64,000 nt of DNA from Morinoia aosen (taxonomy: Eukaryota > Arthropoda > Malacostraca > Amphipoda > Talitridae), in NCBI GenBank assembly GCA_030386875.1, contig CM059556.1, forward strand, positions 40,340,964 through 40,404,963, read 5' to 3'. Positions 46,515-56,454 of the stretch are shown here, one piece after another. Position numbers and translations under genes: made by a program. The notes beneath the pieces were generated by a model that worked only from the letters and a program-made list of their open reading frames with translations, was not told where the DNA came from and made no database searches. How positions within the stretch are numbered: position 1 is the first letter of the stretch; the number at the start of each line of letters is the position of its first letter.

Positions 46515-47020
46515 ATGTGACGTGCACCACCACACGTGCACCACCACCACACGTGCACTACCACCACACGTGCACTACCACCACACGTGCACCACCACCA
46601 CACGTGCACCATTGCCACACGTGCACCATTACCACACGTGCACCACCACCACACGTGCACCACCACCACACGTGCACCACCACCACACGTGCACCACCAC
46701 CACACGTGCACCACCACCACACGTGCACCACCACCACACGTGCACCATTACCACACGTGCACCACTACCACACGTGCACCACCACCACACGTGCACCACC
46801 ACCCCACGTGCACCACCACCACACGTGCACCACCACCACCACACGTGCACCACCACCACACGTGCACCACCACTCCGCGTGCACCACCACCACACGTGTA
46901 CCACCACCACACGTGCACCACCACCACACGTGCACCACCACCCCACGTGCACCACCACCCCACGTGCACCACCACCACACGTGCACCACCATCACATGTG
47001 CACCACCACCACACGTGCAC
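46515..47020 (+). repeat. 15-bp (CACGTGCACCACCAC)n array ending at exon 3 acceptor
   Basis: Over 30 units, nearly all carrying the palindrome CACGTG. The array ends within 10 bases of the exon 3 acceptor (CACATTTCAG|). Long open frames on both strands are artefacts. Confidence 0.96.
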
Positions 47021-47030
47021 CACATTTCAG

Positions 47031-47276
47031 GTGAAGCACATCATCACCAACACGCGCAAGGACAACAAGAAGTCGCCGCCGTCGCGCCTGCCGCACAGCA
47101 AGAGCGCCCTCGCCACCTCCCCCACCCCCGTGGCCTACGTCCCCCTGAGTGGGGGGGACCGGCACCCCCCGGCCCCCGGAGACCGCAGGCTGGGGGGGCA
47201 GCCCCCTCCCGAGGGGGGGGACGGTTTCCCCAGGACCGGCACCTGTGAGGGGAGCGTCGTGTCGTCCGACACCGAG
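47031..47276 (+). CDS. large gene, exon 3: basic then Pro/Gly-rich
   Basis: Acceptor ACATTTCAG| and donor GAG|GTGCGC; 82 codons, phase 0 at both ends (residues 319-400). It starts VKHIITNTRKDNKKSPPSR, so with the end of exon 2 it makes a conserved-looking basic segment (SAWGK-VKHIITNTRK), then a Pro/Gly-rich linker, and ends EGSVVSSDTE. An alternative donor GTGAGG at 47245 would shift the frame into exon 4 and is therefore rejected. Exon GC is very high, with runs of seven G. Function unknown. Confidence 0.8.
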
Positions 47277-47289
47277 GTGCGCTGGTTGG

Positions 47290-48200
47290 GGCTGTTCAAG
47301 TTCGAGTTATTTGGGCTCTTTGGGTTGGGCTGTTTAGGCTGTTTGGGTTAAGATGGTTACGTTGAATACATTTAGATTGTTCAGGCTGTTTAGGTTGCAA
47401 CTGTTGAAGCTGGTTAGGCTGTTAGGGTTAAGATGGTTACGTTGAATACATTTAGATTGTTCAGGCTGTTTAGGTTGCAACTGTTGAAGCTGGTTAGGCT
47501 GTTAGGGTTAAGATGGTTACGTTGAATACATTTAGATTGTTCAGGCTGTTTAGGTTGCAACTGTTGAAGCTGGTTAGGCTGTTAGGGTTAAGATGGTTAC
47601 GTTGAATACATTTAGATTGTTCAGGCTGTTTAGGTTGCAACTGTTGAAGCTGGTTAGGCTGTTAGGGTTAAGATGGTTACGTTGAATACATTTAGATTGT
47701 TCAGGCTGTTTAGGTTGCAACTGTTGAAGCTGGTTAGGCTGTTAGGGTTAAGATGGTTACGTTGAATACATTTAGATTGTTCAGGCTGTTTAGGTTGCAA
47801 CTGTTGAAGCTGGTTAGGCTGTTAGGGTTAAGATGGTTACGTTGAATACATTTAGATTGTTCAGGCTGTTTAGGTTGCAACTGTTGAAGCTGGTTAGGCT
47901 GTTAGGGTTAAGATGGTTACGTTGAATACATTTAGATTGTTCAGGCTGTTTAGGTTGCAACTGTTGAAGCTGGTTAGGCTGTTTAGGTTGGGCTGGTTAG
48001 GTTGCAGCTGTTGAGGCTGTTTGAGTTGAAATTATTTAAAATGAATAGATTGAAACTTCAGGTTTTTAGGTTGAAACTGGCTAGGCTGTTTAAGTTGGGA
48101 CTGATTGTGCTGTTTGGGTTAAAACTGGTTGGGTTGAATAGATTTAAATTGTTCAGGCTATTTAGGTTGGAACTGCTTAGGCTGTTTAGATTCAAAATGT
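47290..48200 (+). repeat. 80-bp minisatellite (8 identical units) in a degenerate 11-12-bp field
   Basis: Units begin at 47345 and every 80 bp up to 47905, ending at about 47984. All eight look identical. Each unit is itself built of diverged 'ggctgtttaggttg' words, and the same words continue in degenerate form on both sides (47290-47344 and 47985-48200). Confidence 0.96.
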
Positions 48201-48600
48201 ATACATGTATGAATAGAATTTTAGTTAGGAAATAAGTTTATTTATTTTCTACGCACAACATCTTGACGCAGGAGCAGATGTGGAGTGCGTGTGCGCGTAA
48301 ATATGTACTCGTATATTCGTTGCGTTCATTAAAATTTAATTAAATCTTTAATTTAAATTTTACTCTACTTCAATTCAAATTTTTATTAATTTTACTTCGA
48401 ATTTTATTTGAATATAATTTTAATTTAATTGAAATTCAACTGATATATAACTTGAATTAACTTAAATTAATTAAAATTAAATTACAATTTCAACGCAAAG
48501 TTTAATTGAAATCTAATTTTAATATAATTGAAATTTAATTCAAATGTTTCTGATGTTCGTTTCATCAAAACCATTGGGGCTATTTTGGCTGTGTAAATTT
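48201..48600 (+). other. intron 3, AT-rich sequence
   Basis: Extremely AT-rich with scattered 'aatttaattgaaattcaa' type words. No gene. Confidence 0.5.
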
Positions 48601-48605
48601 TGAAA

Positions 48606-49840
48606 TACTCCAAAGTATTGCGAGGCAATAAATACTTCATTGTATCACGAGGCAATAAATACTTCATTGTACTGCGAGGCAATAAATACTTCATTGTATT
48701 GCGAGGCAATTAATACTTCATTTTATTGCGAGGCAATTAATACTTCATTGTATTGCGAGGCAATTAATACTTCATTGTATTGCGAGGCAATAAATACTTC
48801 ATTGTATTGCGAGGCAATAAATACTTCATTGTACTGCGAGGCAATAAATACTTCATTGTATTGCGAGGCAATAAATACTTCATTGTATTGCGAGGCAATA
48901 AATACTTCATTGTATTGCGAGGCAATAAATACTTCATTGTATCACGAGGCAATAAATACTTCATTGTACTGCGAGGCAATAAATACTTCATTGTATTGCG
49001 AGGCAATTAATACTTCATTTTATTGCGAGGCAATTAATACTTCATTGTATTGCGAGGCAATTAATACTTCATTGTATTGCGAGGCAATAAATACTTCATT
49101 GTATTGCGAGGCAATAAATACTTCATTGTATTGCGAGGCAATAAATACTTCATTGTATTGTGAGGCAATTAATACTTCATTGTATTGCGAGGCAATAAAT
49201 ACTTCATTGTATTGCGAGGCAATAAATACTTCATTGTATTGCGAGGCAATTAATACTTCATTGTATTGCGAGGCAATTAATACTTCATTGTATTGCGAGG
49301 CAATTAATACTTCATTGTATTGCGAGGCAATAAATACTTCATTGTATTGCGAGGCAATTAATACTTCATTGTATTGCGAGGCAATAAATACTTCATTGTA
49401 TTGCGAGGCAATAAATACTTCATTGTATTGCGAGGCAATTAATACTTCATTGTATTGCGAGGCAATAAATACTTCATTGTATTGCGAGGCAATTAATACT
49501 TCATTGTATTGCGAGGCAATAAATACTTCATTGTATTGCGAGGCAATTAATATTTCATCGTATTGCGAGGCAATAAATACTTCATTGTATTGCGAGGCAA
49601 TAAATACTTCATTGTATTGCGAGGCAATTAATATTTCATCGTATTGCGAGGCAATTAATACTTCATTGTATTCCGAGGCAATAAATACTTCATTGTATTG
49701 CGAGGCAATTAATACTTCATTGTATTGCGAGGCAATTAATATTTCATCGTATTGCGAGGCAATAAATACTTCATTGTATTGCGAGGCAATAAATACTCCA
49801 AAGTATTGCGAGGCAATAAATACTTCATTGTATTGCCCTA
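48606..49840 (+). repeat. 27-bp minisatellite, about 45 copies
   Basis: Unit 'tattgcgaggcaataaatac ttcattg' with an A/T variant after 'caa'. The unit length is nine codons, so a 455-codon plus frame (repeating AINTSLYCE) and a minus frame stay open. Both array ends carry the same rare variant, ctccaaagtattgcg. Confidence 0.97.
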
Positions 49841-50189
49841 ATGTAAAATATCGAACGGAATATATAAAAAATAAAACACCAATATTAAAAGAAACCGAAA
49901 TTGACTTTTTCGATGTATGCTGCCTGTGGATTTGCTCTCCGAAAAAATTAATATATATGTTGAACAGTAAAATGGGGAAAATTTTTGTCATTTCCAAATT
50001 CAAATAGACTGATTTCTTAATTTTGAATTACTTGATAGTGATGGGAATAGTCTCTTCAACTTTAATGATGTAACGAGTGGTTCGACAATGAAACGGCTAA
50101 TTGGACAATATTTGAGAGCAATGTAAAATTAATACAATGATATAATTGCAGAAATTTGACGTTAATTAGGATTATGACGATAAATGCTA
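49841..50189 (+). other. intron 3, unique sequence
   Basis: No gene or repeat boundary. Confidence 0.4.
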
Positions 50190-50370
50190 GTGAACGATGG
50201 TTATGATGATAATTATGACGATGGATGCAGGGGAACGATGATTATGATGATGATTATGATGATGGATGAAGGGGAACGATGATTATGATGATGATTATGA
50301 TGATGGATGCAGGGGAACGATGATTATGATGATGATTATGATGATGGATGAAGGGGAACGATGATTATGA
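50190..50370 (+). repeat. 41-bp minisatellite, about four copies
   Basis: Units with ggggaacgatgattatgatg repeated at 41-bp spacing (for example 50230, 50271, 50312), made of smaller GATGATTAT words. Confidence 0.9.
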
Positions 50371-50775
50371 CTATGATTAATGCAAGTGTCTGACGGTGAA
50401 ACAGCTGATGTGAATTCTTAAAGCCAAATTAATACAGGACTTGGTGCACGATTTTTCGATACGAATATCTTTTTGATAAAACATTCGTATCATTGTATCA
50501 TTGTATTAAACTTGTATCAAAACATGCGATAAAACTTGTTGATACTTGCTGGTAAAACAGTCTGATGGCATTTTATGCTGAGGGATGCATTTTCATGACA
50601 TTTTAGCCCGTTTCTTTACATTGCTGAGGAGTATTTCCTTTATTACGACTGACCTTTTGATAGGCATGTGCACTTGATGCTCAGGAGTAATTCTTTGATG
50701 ACACTGGGGACAATTGAGCGAGTTTGATGACACTTGATGGTGAGGGAAATTACCTTGATGACACCTTCCCTTCAG

Positions 50776-51375
50776 GACTACGACTACGACCCCGACGACC
50801 CCACAGACCCCGACGGGGACCTGGGGGGGATCTGGATGGGTCCAAAAGGATATGCGCCCCCCAAACACGAGTTCCGGGACCCCTACGCCTCCAACCTGTC
50901 TCCCCAGCCGAGCTTTTCCCACTTGAGTTTCCCCTCAAGCCAGTCCATCAGCTCCCCCTCGGACCCCCCCTCCTCCAGCAAGGTAACCCCGCTGTTCTTG
51001 TCGTCCACCTCCCCCTCCACCACCTCCTCCCACTCCCCTAGCACTCCCCCATCTTCCTCCATAGCTTCGCACGGGTTGCCATCTCCCACCACGTCATCCC
51101 CGTCCAGCGCATCCCCACAGCAGCCCCATGCCTCCCCACAGCAGCCCCATGCCTCCCCACAGCATCCCTACGCATCCCCACAGCATGCCCACGCACCCCA
51201 ACAGCAGCCCCACGCTTCCCCAGTGGGGGCCTCAGACCCCACAGAGCCCCACCACGCCGCTCCCCCCGACCCGGCAACCCCACGCCCACCGGAGAAGATG
51301 GGGATGAAAGAGGAGAGGTTCAAACCCCACCTGACCATCACCGTGCCCTCCAGTGAGGACCTCAGGACCGTCAAG
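50776..51375 (+). CDS. large gene, exon 4: acidic start, Pro/Ser-rich, coding repeat
   Basis: Acceptor TTCCCTTCAG| and donor GTCAAG|GTGGGA; 200 codons, phase 0 to 0 (residues 401-600). It opens with the acidic DYDYDPDDPTDPDGDLGG, then Pro/Ser-rich linker, a degenerate seven-residue repeat (ASPQQPH and relatives, about 51108-51222), and a more ordered end, RFKPHLTITVPSSEDLRTVK. An internal donor AGCAAG|GTAACC at 50983 would remove 393 nt (131 codons) in frame, including the repeat. Low-complexity linkers of this kind are common in scaffold proteins; no enzyme motif is visible. Confidence 0.82.
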
Positions 51376-51897
51376 GTGGGATGCGGGTGGGGTGTGGGTG
51401 GTGTGCAGGTGATGTACAGGTGGGGTGGAGGTGGGGTGCAGGTGGTGTGCAGGTGAGGTGCAGGTGGTGTGCAGGTGGGGTGCAGGTGGTGTGCAGGTGG
51501 GGTGCGGGTGGTGTGCAGGTGGGGTGCGGGTGGTGTGTGGGTAGTGTGCAGGTGGTGTACAGGTGGTGTACAGGTGATGTGCAGGTGGGGTGCGGGTGGG
51601 CCGCAGGTGAGATGCAGGTGGTGTGCAGGTGGGGTGCAGGTGGGGTGCGGGTGGGGTGTAGGTGAGGTGCAGGTGGGGTGCAGGTGAGGTGCAGGTGGTG
51701 TGCAGGTGGGGTGCAGGTGAAGTGCAGGTGGGGTGCGGGTGGTGTGCAGGTGAGGTGCAGGCGGGGTGCAGGTGGGGTGCAGGTGAAGTGCAGGTGGTGT
51801 GCAGGTGGGGTGCAGGTGGGGTGCAGGTGGGGTGCAGGTGGGGTGCAGGTGAGGTGCAGGTGAGGTGTGGGTGGGGTGCAGGTGGGGTGCAGGTGGA
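51376..51897 (+). repeat. 11-bp minisatellite starting at the exon 4 donor
   Basis: About 47 units of GTGCAGGTGGG with G/A/T variants at the end. The array begins with the splice donor, and most units contain CAGGTG(A/G)GG, a donor-like word. Plus and minus open frames are artefacts. Confidence 0.95.
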
Positions 51898-52189
51898 ATA
51901 TTACAGGGGCCATACAACAGGAGGGTGAGGGAGCAGTTAACAGAAATAAAGAAAAAGAAAAACAATTTATATCTAATAAAGATGATACAAGAACCATCAT
52001 TGGTTTTAAACAGAAGAGCAGGTAGCGCCAGATTTCGTTTTACGGATTTAGAAGAGCATTTTATTCCGGATGAAAACTGTAAAATAGTCAAATTCGTTGT
52101 ATAGATTGTTTATATTTGCTTGGTCTCATCACTAAGTTTTCATAAACCACAAACCACAGTCAGATTCTCATAGGCTTCAGGCCTTCCAT
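51898..52189 (+). other. intron 4, unique sequence
   Basis: Short unique stretch between two arrays; nothing recognised. Confidence 0.4.
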
Positions 52190-52385
52190 CTCCACATAGG
52201 CCTATGATTGCCATCACCTCCACATAGGCCTAAGGTCCCCACATAGGCCTTAGGACCCCCACATAGGCCTAAGGTCTCCCACATATGCCTAAGGCCCCCC
52301 CACATAGGCCTAAGGACCCCCACATAGGCCTAAGGACCCCCACATAGGCCTAAGGTCTTCCACATAGGCCTAAGGTCCCCCCTAT
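52190..52385 (+). repeat. 19-20-bp minisatellite before the exon 5 acceptor
   Basis: About ten units of CCCCACATAGGCCTAAGG. The array ends about seven bases before the acceptor TGCCGCAG|. Confidence 0.93.
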
Positions 52386-52392
52386 GCCGCAG

Positions 52393-52624
52393 ACGTCGAA
52401 CTGGAGCAAAGTGAAACAGGCGTTCCTGGCCCCGGCGGCGGCAGGCCTCACGAGGACGGTGTCAGTGGAGTGCGCCGAGGGCGGCTTCTCCCCCAGCAGG
52501 AAGGGGGTCCAGGGGCCCCGCCACGACAGGGCCCCTCACCCGGAGGGGCTTGTCCTCGAAGGGGGTTCGTCCGGGGGGTCGCTGCCTCCCACACCCAACA
52601 CCCGCAGCTCGTTTACTTTCGATG
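52393..52624 (+). CDS. large gene, exon 5
   Basis: Acceptor CCTATGCCGCAG| and donor GATG|GTGGGT; 77 codons plus 1 nt, residues 601-677, phase 0 to 1. It opens TSNWSKVKQAFLAP, which with exon 4 gives DLRTVK-TSNWSKVKQAF, a plausible amphipathic segment. A Gly/Ser-rich linker follows, ending PPTPNTRSSFTFD. The 'nWxKVKxAF' type segment looks like the most ordered part here, but I cannot name a domain. Confidence 0.78.
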
Positions 52625-53027
52625 GTGGGTGGTGTTGGGGGAAATGATGAGTGTTGGGGTAGGTTGGGTTGGGTTAATGTTTGGGTGAGGTGAAGTTGGT
52701 TGAAGAGGGTAAAAAACTAGGCAAGGTGTAATGGGTTGAAGAAGGTAGAAAGCTGGATAATTGGTGAATTTGTTGAGATAGATAAAAAGCTGGGTGTAAG
52801 GTAAAATTAGGTTGAGTTAGGTAAAATGTTACAAAATTTCAATAAGATAATGTGTTGTATTAGAAGTGAAAATGAATAATTTTAAATTTAGTTAATATAA
52901 GCATGATTAGTGAATGGAAGCATGACCGTTAATTTCTTAGAGTAAAACTTTTCTATGTTTATTTCTACAGTGGATTTTTTTATGTACTGAACGTCGAATT
53001 GTTTAATTTTTGAAGATTTTTTTTGAC
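52625..53027 (+). other. intron 5 start
   Basis: The first 180 bases are G/T-rich with loose GTTGGGTTGGG words directly after the donor, then unique AT-rich DNA. No bounded array. Confidence 0.5.
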
Positions 53028-53350
53028 AACAATTTGACAAGACAACACAAGACAACAATTTGACAAGACAACACAAGACAACAATTTGACAAGACAACAC
53101 AAGACAACAATTTGACAAGACAACACAAGACAACAATTTGACAAGACAACACAAGACAACAATTTGACAAGACAACACAAGACAACAATTTGACAAGACA
53201 ACACAAGACAACAATTTGACAAGACAACACAAGACAACAATTTGACAAGACAACACAAGACAACAATTTGACAAGACAACACAAGACAACAATTTGACAA
53301 GACAACACAAGACAACAATTTGACAAGACAACACAAGACAACAATTTGAC
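53028..53350 (+). repeat. 26-bp minisatellite, about 12 identical copies
   Basis: Units of 'caatttgacaagacaacaca agacaa' without visible differences. Minus-strand frames across it (repeating CCLVKLLSCVVLSN) are artefacts. Confidence 0.97.
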
Positions 53351-53569
53351 ACTTCCGATACTACGTCAGGCTACCTCGCACAAAGTGACAGTTACGATAT
53401 TTGAAGAAGAGTACAAAATGAAAAAAAGTCAGTACTTCGCAGCAACAAAGTAGAACACCACTTCAATACGCCATAAGCTTGAAATACAAAAAATAACACT
53501 TAGGGAACGAAAAATTAACGAAAAATAATTCGAAAACATGTTGCGCATTGTGACCGGCACTTTGTTGAA

Positions 53570-54130
53570 CAAATTTTATCATGAGGTTGTGACCGTTGAA
53601 ATAAACACTTTTGGTTCAATAACCGTGTGCTCGAAACTGCTTCGTTAAAGAGTTAGAAGGACATGAAACTTCAAACGTATTGAGGAAAAATTCGTGCTTC
53701 GGGAGTGGCCGGAAAATGAGAAATAGAAGATAGGTAAACATTTTTATTTTGAACTCTAGACGCAGAATAAAAAATTTAATCATTATGACCGCAAGAAACA
53801 GATTTTTTAATTAAATTCACAAAAGCTGTTCAACACGACGCTACCTGTGGCGACGCAACGCTGGCGCAACGCGTGCCGGACGCGACCGGAGCCGCGAGGA
53901 GCTGCGCGAAGCCTTGCGGGGGTCAGCGCTTGTGCTGCTGTGGCCTTCTCCAGAATGTGGCCGTGTTGTGTGCACTGGACTCTTCTGATGTCCCCAGAAG
54001 TGGACATCTAGGGGCGTGATATCAGGAGAGCTAGAAAGCCACGTGAAAATTTCAAGTTCTTCTAACTCTTTGACGAAGCATTTTTGGCCACACGGTTATT
54101 GAGTGAAGATTGTTCATTTCCACTGTCCCA
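53570..54130 (-). pseudogene. DNA transposon relic with transposase fragment
   Basis: On the minus strand at about 53990-54062 a frame reads FTWLSSSPDITPLDVHFWGH, close to the SPDLTPLDFFLWG signature near the third catalytic Asp of Tc1/mariner-related transposases. Flanking parts are frameshifted. Inverted similarity is visible between 53606-53672 (ggttcaataaccgtgtg, cttcgttaaagagttagaag) and 54050-54110, so terminal arms may be partly preserved. Confidence 0.55.
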
Positions 54131-54234
54131 ATCTTATGGTCCAGTTTGTTCGGCTTAGTGCCTGTCTTCCTACAAAATTTATATCTATTCGAGGTTTAGT
54201 TAGAGAAAATTGAAGAAAATTAATTCAAAATTAC

Positions 54235-54425
54235 TATACATATGAAATAGGTACAATATGTATAAAACGTATATAATACATATTATATATAATATATGTA
54301 GTACATATATAGAATATAAAAAGATATATAAAAGAATAAGATATATAAATAATCTATATAATATATATATAATATATATAATCTATATAATATATATATA
54401 TAATATATATAATCTATATAATATT
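54235..54425. repeat. AT-rich simple repeat before exon 6
   Basis: Long run of TATATAATATATA words with 'aatctatataat' repeated; self-complementary. It ends about 25 bases before the exon 6 acceptor. Confidence 0.9.
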
Positions 54426-54448
54426 TAAGAAATATGTCTTCATTAAAG

Positions 54449-54565
54449 GTGTGGTGAGCGACCAGTCGCGTGCGAGCGTGTCTCCTGAGCTGGCCTCCCT
54501 GCGTCTCCCCACCGCCGCCCCACGCTGCCTCCTCCCTGGGGACCTGGAACCTTCCCCATCCCCAG
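54449..54565 (+). CDS. large gene, exon 6
   Basis: Acceptor TCTTCATTAAAG| (weak pyrimidine tract) and donor CCCCAG|GTACTG; 117 nt, phase 1 to 1. The split Gly (G|GT) joins exon 5. It codes for VVSDQSRASVSPELASLRLP and ends DLEPSPSP. GC-rich against AT-rich surroundings. Phase matches on both sides are the main support, since the acceptor is weak. Confidence 0.7.
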
Positions 54566-54960
54566 GTACTGCTTTAATAACGCCTCTCCGTCCCCAAGTA
54601 CCGCCTTAATAACGCCTCACCCTAGGAACCGCCTTAATAACCATTCCTCATCCCTAGGCATCACCATACTAACGAGTTCCCGTCTCCAGGAACCACCTCA
54701 ATAACGCTTTCCCATCCCCAGGTGGCACCGTAAAAAACAGATACCACCTTAATTACCCAGGGTACTCCCTAAATTCCAGATACCCCCCAACTGCTCCACG
54801 TACCACCCTTACTACCTCATGTACCTCCCTAACTACCTCAGGTACCTTCAAATGTATCCCAGGTACTACGCTAACTACTCGTATGTACTTATTACCCTAA
54901 GTACCTCAGGTACCACTGTTAAGTATTCCACTGTCCCAGCTACCGCCCTAACCACTCCAG
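54550..54960 (+). repeat. degenerate 30-35-bp repeat that includes the exon 6 donor
   Basis: The exon end plus donor (CCCCATCCCCAG|GTACTG) is the first unit. Later units read CCCAAGTACCGCCTTAATAA, CCTAGGAACCGCCTTAATAA and, near 54715, CCCATCCCCAGGTGGCACCG, so the splice site is tandemly copied into the intron with divergence. Further right, shorter 'ccaggtaccacc' words continue. Confidence 0.75.
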
Positions 54961-54984
54961 GTACCATCAGATTATAAATTGTAG

Positions 54985-55370
54985 GTTAGATTATAAGTTA
55001 GTTTTAGTTTCCCTTACTACCACAATGATGTTCAAAGAGAGGAAAGGTGAAGGCACCATTTAGTATGGAGATGAGGAACGAGGGATCTTTGCACAAAGTG
55101 AGTTCCAACTCAGGATACCCTGCATACAGAAACAGTAAGTTGAGAAGGTAGGTTAGGAAACAAGATTAAAGTTGAAGAATATAGTCTAAGGTGATGAAAA
55201 AGAGGACAGCAGTTAACCAAAAAAGTGGTCCGTAACAAAACAAAAAACCCATTCTATTTAAAAAAAAGGAGGCTCACTTATTCTTCAGCTCGGGACCACA
55301 CATTTTCCCCCAGGGAGTGCAAATACCCATAGATACAATAGTCGTATTCCCCTGAGGAGAAATTTCACCG
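54985..55370 (+). repeat. dispersed repeat copy C
   Basis: Third copy of the family at 22.9 and 34.1 kb: 'ttcaaagagaggaaaggtga', 'ggcaccatttagtatggag', 'gtggtccgtaacaaaac', 'ccacacattttcccccaggg'. Confidence 0.72.
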
Positions 55371-55398
55371 TAATATCGATGAAAACACTTCTAAATTT

Positions 55399-55424
55399 TT
55401 ATTATTATTATTATTATTATTATT
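55399..55424. repeat. (TTA)n microsatellite
   Basis: Nine or so perfect TTA units between two dispersed-repeat copies. Confidence 0.95.
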
Positions 55425-55439
55425 GCAATATTTCTTAGT

Positions 55440-55700
55440 TTAAGACTACCAAGCCACAACAAAGGCGGTCTGAAGAGGGCGGAAAGAAGGGACCATTGAG
55501 TGTGAACTTTATAAAATGGGGAGTCTATGCATGAGGTGTGTTCAGCCCCCACAGGATACCGTGCTCATAGAAAGAGCAAGTTAACAAAAAAGAGAAAGAA
55601 AAGATAAAGAAAACATAGCAAAGATGGCATGGGAGCTGACAGAAACTAAGTGGGTGGAATAGACGAAGTCCCGATGGTCTATCTCTAGCTGAGGTAACAT
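55440..55700 (+). repeat. dispersed repeat copy D, diverged
   Basis: Starts with 'gccacaacaaaggcggtctg' and continues with recognisable but diverged blocks of the same family ('ggaccattgagtgtgaac', 'aaacagcaagtt'-like). Confidence 0.5.
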
Positions 55701-55703
55701 TAT

Positions 55704-55968
55704 GGCCTGTTCACACGATCATTGAGTGCGCGCGTGAACTGTGAAGAGAGGCGCAAGCCCCGCTCACTTGCTCTCGCTTCAGGCTTATTTACTGCTCAAT
55801 GACAATGTGGACTATGCTCGTCTTCATGGCGCTGGTCAGAGCTTGTCAGTATCATTACATCTACACTGTCTTTGAGCTAGGAAATGCGTCTGAAGCGAGA
55901 GCAAGGAGGCGGGGCTTGCACCTCTCTTCACTGCTCACGCGCGCACTCAATGATCGTGTCAACAGGCC
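55704..55968. mobile_element. MITE with about 85-bp inverted ends (PIF/Harbinger-like)
   Basis: A 265-bp element. Left end GGCCTGTTCACACGATCATT continues through TGAGTGCGCGCGTGAAC and GCAAGCCCCGC; the right end is its inverse. Flanks are TAT on the left and TTA on the right, roughly compatible with a 3-bp T-A-rich duplication. Interior non-coding. Confidence 0.75.
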
Positions 55969-56027
55969 TTAACAATATCGTCTCTGGGAGTGTCAGTCCC
56001 ATCGTCAGTTTGGGAGTGTCAGCTTAA

Positions 56028-56139
56028 AATTAATGGTATTTAAAGGACCCAGTGAATGCTTGGTGTTTATAAAATTGCCAACAACTTTTGACTTTGAGTA
56101 GAATATTGAACTGCAGTTTAACCAATTGTGGTTAGAGTA
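56028..56139. mobile_element. short TTAA-flanked MITE derivative
   Basis: TTAA at 56024-56027 and 56140-56143. The right half (tagaatattgaactgcagtt) matches the TTGACTGCGA family; the left half is internally deleted. Confidence 0.55.
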
Positions 56140-56340
56140 TTAATTCCTGTTTCGAAGAGGTTTGAGGATGAGAGCCCTTAGGAAACTTTACAAAAAAATA
56201 TATTATTGATTTTTTTTCTAAATTATCAATATTGTTTCCCCTTTCGATCAAGCTCAGGGGGAGGGCACTTGTGAAACTCCACAATAAAATATATAATTTA
56301 TTTTTTATAAATTATCAATATTGTTTCCTGTTTTGAGCAG

Positions 56341-56454
56341 GTTCGGGGGGAGGGGGCGGGTCTTCCCCCTCAGTGGGGGATGCCTCCCTGACCTCGACCG
56401 GGGGGGCGTTTGGGGGCGTCGTGCCGGGGGCTGCTCACACCCTCCTGTCCGCAG
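56341..56454 (+). CDS. large gene, exon 7: Gly/Ser-rich linker
   Basis: Acceptor CCTGTTTTGAGCAG| and donor GTCCGCAG|GTGACC; 114 nt, phase 1 to 1, with a split Gly at both ends. It codes for a Gly/Ser-rich linker, SGGGGGSSPSVGDASLTSTG, followed by AFGGVVPGAAHTLLSA. The upstream DNA has a duplicated block: 'aatattgtttcc...' with gggggaggg occurs at about 56227-56265 and again at 56324-56352, so the acceptor region was copied once. Low complexity; no domain. Confidence 0.72.

Noticed and set aside
47031-47244. Exon 3 ending at the GTGAGG donor (47245)
   Set aside because: It leaves phase 1, which does not match the phase-0 start of exon 4.
46463-47351. His/Thr/Cys-rich frames of 170-271 codons
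   Set aside because: Repeat translation over the CACGTG array; only the part 47031-47276 is real exon.
48640-50007. 455-codon plus frame and 327-codon minus frame
   Set aside because: Products of the 27-bp (nine-codon) minisatellite.
52888-53352. 154-codon Cys/Leu/Val-rich minus frame that looks like a membrane protein
   Set aside because: It is the 26-bp array read in its three minus frames.
53807-54007. 66-codon minus frame as a small gene
   Set aside because: It is a frameshifted shadow over a transposase relic; the meaningful residues are in another frame.
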